DNA from: Gemmatimonadota bacterium
Lineage (GTDB): Bacteria > Gemmatimonadota > Gemmatimonadetes > Gemmatimonadales > GWC2-71-9
Assembly: GCA_003221985.1 (NCBI GenBank)
Contig: QHUQ01000012.1
Span: 1 to 5,858 of the forward strand
Direction of reading: 5' to 3'
Length of the DNA stretch: 5,858 nt
The first letter of the stretch is position 1. Each line of letters opens with the position of its first letter. Position numbers and translations under genes: made by a program. The notes beneath the pieces were generated by a model. It was not told the DNA's origin. It saw only the letters and a list, made by a program, of their open reading frames with translations, and searched no databases. This document shows positions 4,888 through 5,858 of the stretch, piece after piece.

Positions 4888-5621
4888 CTCGCCAGGTCGT
4901 GGAGCTCGCTCACAGTGGGCTCGGCTTTCACATATCCCTTACACGTGTCGCACACCTCGACCTTGCGGGCGGTCTCCCCGTCCTCGGGCGCGAGGTATCC
5001 CAGATTCTCGTGATTCGTTTCCGCACAGAAGGGGCAGCGTAGCCACGGTACTTCCCAACCGATGCCGCAGCGCCCGCACCTGAGCCAGCGCTTCCGCTCG
5101 AGACCGCGGAACTCCGCAAGCGTGGGCCAGGCGCCACACAGCGGGCAATAGCCTTCCCACCAGGCCGATGATACCTCGCTGCCGATCGCCCGGGCACATC
5201 CCCGGAGCAGCGGCACGGCCGCGACCTGCGCCACGACGCGCAGCAGGGACGCATCGCCGGTTGCAAGCGCATCGATGCGCGCGTCATCCTGACGGATCGC
5301 GGCCTCCAGCAGATCGACTGCGTCGAGGCGGTGAGCTGCGCCATCGAGACCGGCGAGCTGCGCGAGATGGCGGACGAAGCGACTCGCGGAGCGGCGGTGG
5401 ACGCTTAGCTCCGCACCGTGCAGGAGCGGCGCGCGGGCGGGGCGGCCGTCCACAAGAGCGGGCACCACGGCGTCCCACGTCGTGGCGCCCTGGCTTTCGG
5501 CCAGAGCCGCCTCGACCAACGCCAGCCACGTTTCGGATTCAGGATTTTTCTGCCGAACGTCCGCCAGCCGCTGCGCCTGGTCGGGGGCTAGGTGCCGGCG
5601 CCGGGCAAGGGGCCAGAGCAT
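4638..5621 (-). CDS. fdhE: Formate dehydrogenase accessory protein FdhE (C-terminus apparently frameshifted)
   Basis: FdhE is a cytoplasmic maturation factor for molybdo/tungsto formate dehydrogenases; in E. coli it interacts with the catalytic subunit and is iron-binding. From ATG at 5621 the first ~244 residues look genuine: an Ala/Leu-rich helical N-terminal part, EGYCPLCGAWP with Cys159/162, RCGRC (Cys182/185), RCPFC (Cys196/199) and CDTCKGYVK (Cys224/227). These four CxxC pairs are the family hallmark. After HDLA (241-244) the frame turns into Ser/Pro/Arg-rich translation with rare codons, typical of an out-of-frame shadow, and runs on to a stop at 4638. The coding signal moves to the -1 frame there, so residues 245-327 are probably not real. 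The start lies 34 bases inside the preceding lipoprotein gene, with an AAGGTG motif very close to the ATG, implying coupled translation. Assignment is confident; the true C-terminus is uncertain. Confidence 0.9.
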   Translation of the reverse strand: MLWPLARRRHLAPDQAQRLADVRQKNPESETWLALVEAALAESQGATTWDAVVPALVDGRPARAPLLHGAELSVHRRSASRFVRHLAQLAGLDGAAHRLDAVDLLEAAIRQDDARIDALATGDASLLRVVAQVAAVPLLRGCARAIGSEVSSAWWEGYCPLCGAWPTLAEFRGLERKRWLRCGRCGIGWEVPWLRCPFCAETNHENLGYLAPEDGETARKVEVCDTCKGYVKAEPTVSELHDLARCAASCSLPSKPPKAGASGASGIRRPMRSGSPSSATCSTAPSPPIQTRMSSRRGCSSNARPRDRRRAACARWHCRFSRSGAWR

Positions 5622-5806
5622 TTCACCTTTGGGGTCCGGCAGGGCGTCTTATAGTAGATCTTCGCGCCCGCATGGACCTGCACCACCGCGCCGTGATTGC
5701 CCGGATCGGCGCCGGGTCCGCCGCCCCGCGCCCGTGCCGCTTCGGGGCTCGTCGCGCAGGCCGCCAGGCCGGCGGCAAGAAGCGGGACCACCCAACGCGC
5801 CTTCAC
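5588..5806 (-). CDS. Small putative lipoprotein, 72 residues, unrecognised
   Basis: Starting from GTG at 5806, the protein opens KARWVVPLLAAGLAAC: basic residues, a hydrophobic stretch and a lipobox LAAC with Cys16, as in a lipoprotein signal peptide. A Gly/Ala/Arg-rich linker follows, then NHGAVVQVHAG (37-47) and YYKTPCRTPKVKC (51-63) with two further cysteines at 56 and 63 that could form a disulfide outside the cytoplasm. Codon choice is coding-like throughout. No family is recognised. The 3' end overlaps fdhE by 34 bases in another frame, and its GTG start overlaps the stop of the preceding frame as GTGA. Both overlaps point to a tightly coupled operon. Position directly before fdhE suggests, but does not show, a link to an exported formate dehydrogenase or its membrane partner. 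Confidence 0.7.
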   Translation of the reverse strand: MKARWVVPLLAAGLAACATSPEAARARGGGPGADPGNHGAVVQVHAGAKIYYKTPCRTPKVKCSGPLPGAGT

Positions 5807-5858
5807 CGCGCTGATCCCGACGCCACATGCTGGAACTCGATCGAGTTGGAGGCGAGGA
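5803..5858 (-). CDS. 3' tail of an unidentified minus-strand gene
   Basis: One minus-strand frame entering from the right edge reads LASNSIEFQHVASGSAR and stops with TGA at 5805-5803. That stop overlaps the GTG of the next gene as GTGA, the usual arrangement in tightly packed operons, which is the main reason to think it is real. Seventeen residues are too few to identify a family. A formate dehydrogenase subunit would fit the context, but nothing in the residues shows it. Confidence 0.35.
   Translation of the reverse strand, partial: LASNSIEFQHVASGSAR

Noticed and set aside
4880..4900. Programmed -1 ribosomal frameshift in fdhE
   Set aside because: No X XXY YYZ slippery heptamer and no obvious downstream pseudoknot; a missing base or mutation explains the frame change better.

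Overview
The window is GC-rich, densely packed bacterial DNA. Lipobox signal peptides in two small proteins and a periplasmic-type solute-binding protein suggest a Gram-negative-like, diderm cell. The gene set (formate dehydrogenase maturation, tungstate capture, Fe-S carrier, NAD synthesis) and the composition would suit an uncultivated soil or subsurface lineage such as Rokubacteria/Methylomirabilota or a relative. That placement is an impression, not something the sequence proves.

Layout. The left edge (1-344, minus strand) is a nearly complete DUF5674-family gene running off the window. A roughly 200-base divergent intergenic region follows (345-545) and holds an 8-bp inverted repeat. On the plus strand come nadA (546-1514) and nadC (1507-2382), overlapping by 8 bases. 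They convert iminoaspartate plus dihydroxyacetone phosphate to quinolinate and then to nicotinate mononucleotide. nadC converges, with only 9 bases between, on a long minus-strand gene train that fills the rest of the window. Read in its own direction, that train runs: the tail of an unidentified gene (5803-5856), a small lipoprotein (5588-5806), fdhE (from 5621), a C-terminal module in another frame (4564-4887), a palindromic repeat (4538-4563), a second small lipoprotein (4336-4521), an Mrp/ApbC-type Fe-S carrier P-loop ATPase (3253-4242, with coding-like sequence up to about 4323), and a TupA-like tungstate-binding protein (2392-3222).

How the genes may work together. FdhE prepares molybdo/tungsto formate dehydrogenases. 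A TupA-like protein would capture the tungstate such an enzyme needs, and Mrp supplies Fe-S clusters that both formate dehydrogenase and the 4Fe-4S enzyme NadA require. The minus-strand train therefore looks like the maturation and metal-supply end of a formate dehydrogenase locus whose structural genes would lie beyond the right edge. This is inference from gene content and spacing.

Points deserving a second look: an apparent -1 frame change near 4888-4892 that separates FdhE from a well-coded C-terminal module; an intergenic palindromic repeat that supplies the stop codon of that module; the absence of any ATG/GTG/TTG start for the conserved N-terminus of Mrp; altered residues in the NadC quinolinate-binding loop; and two unrecognised small lipoproteins. 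I saw no RNA gene, CRISPR array, insertion sequence or phage gene.
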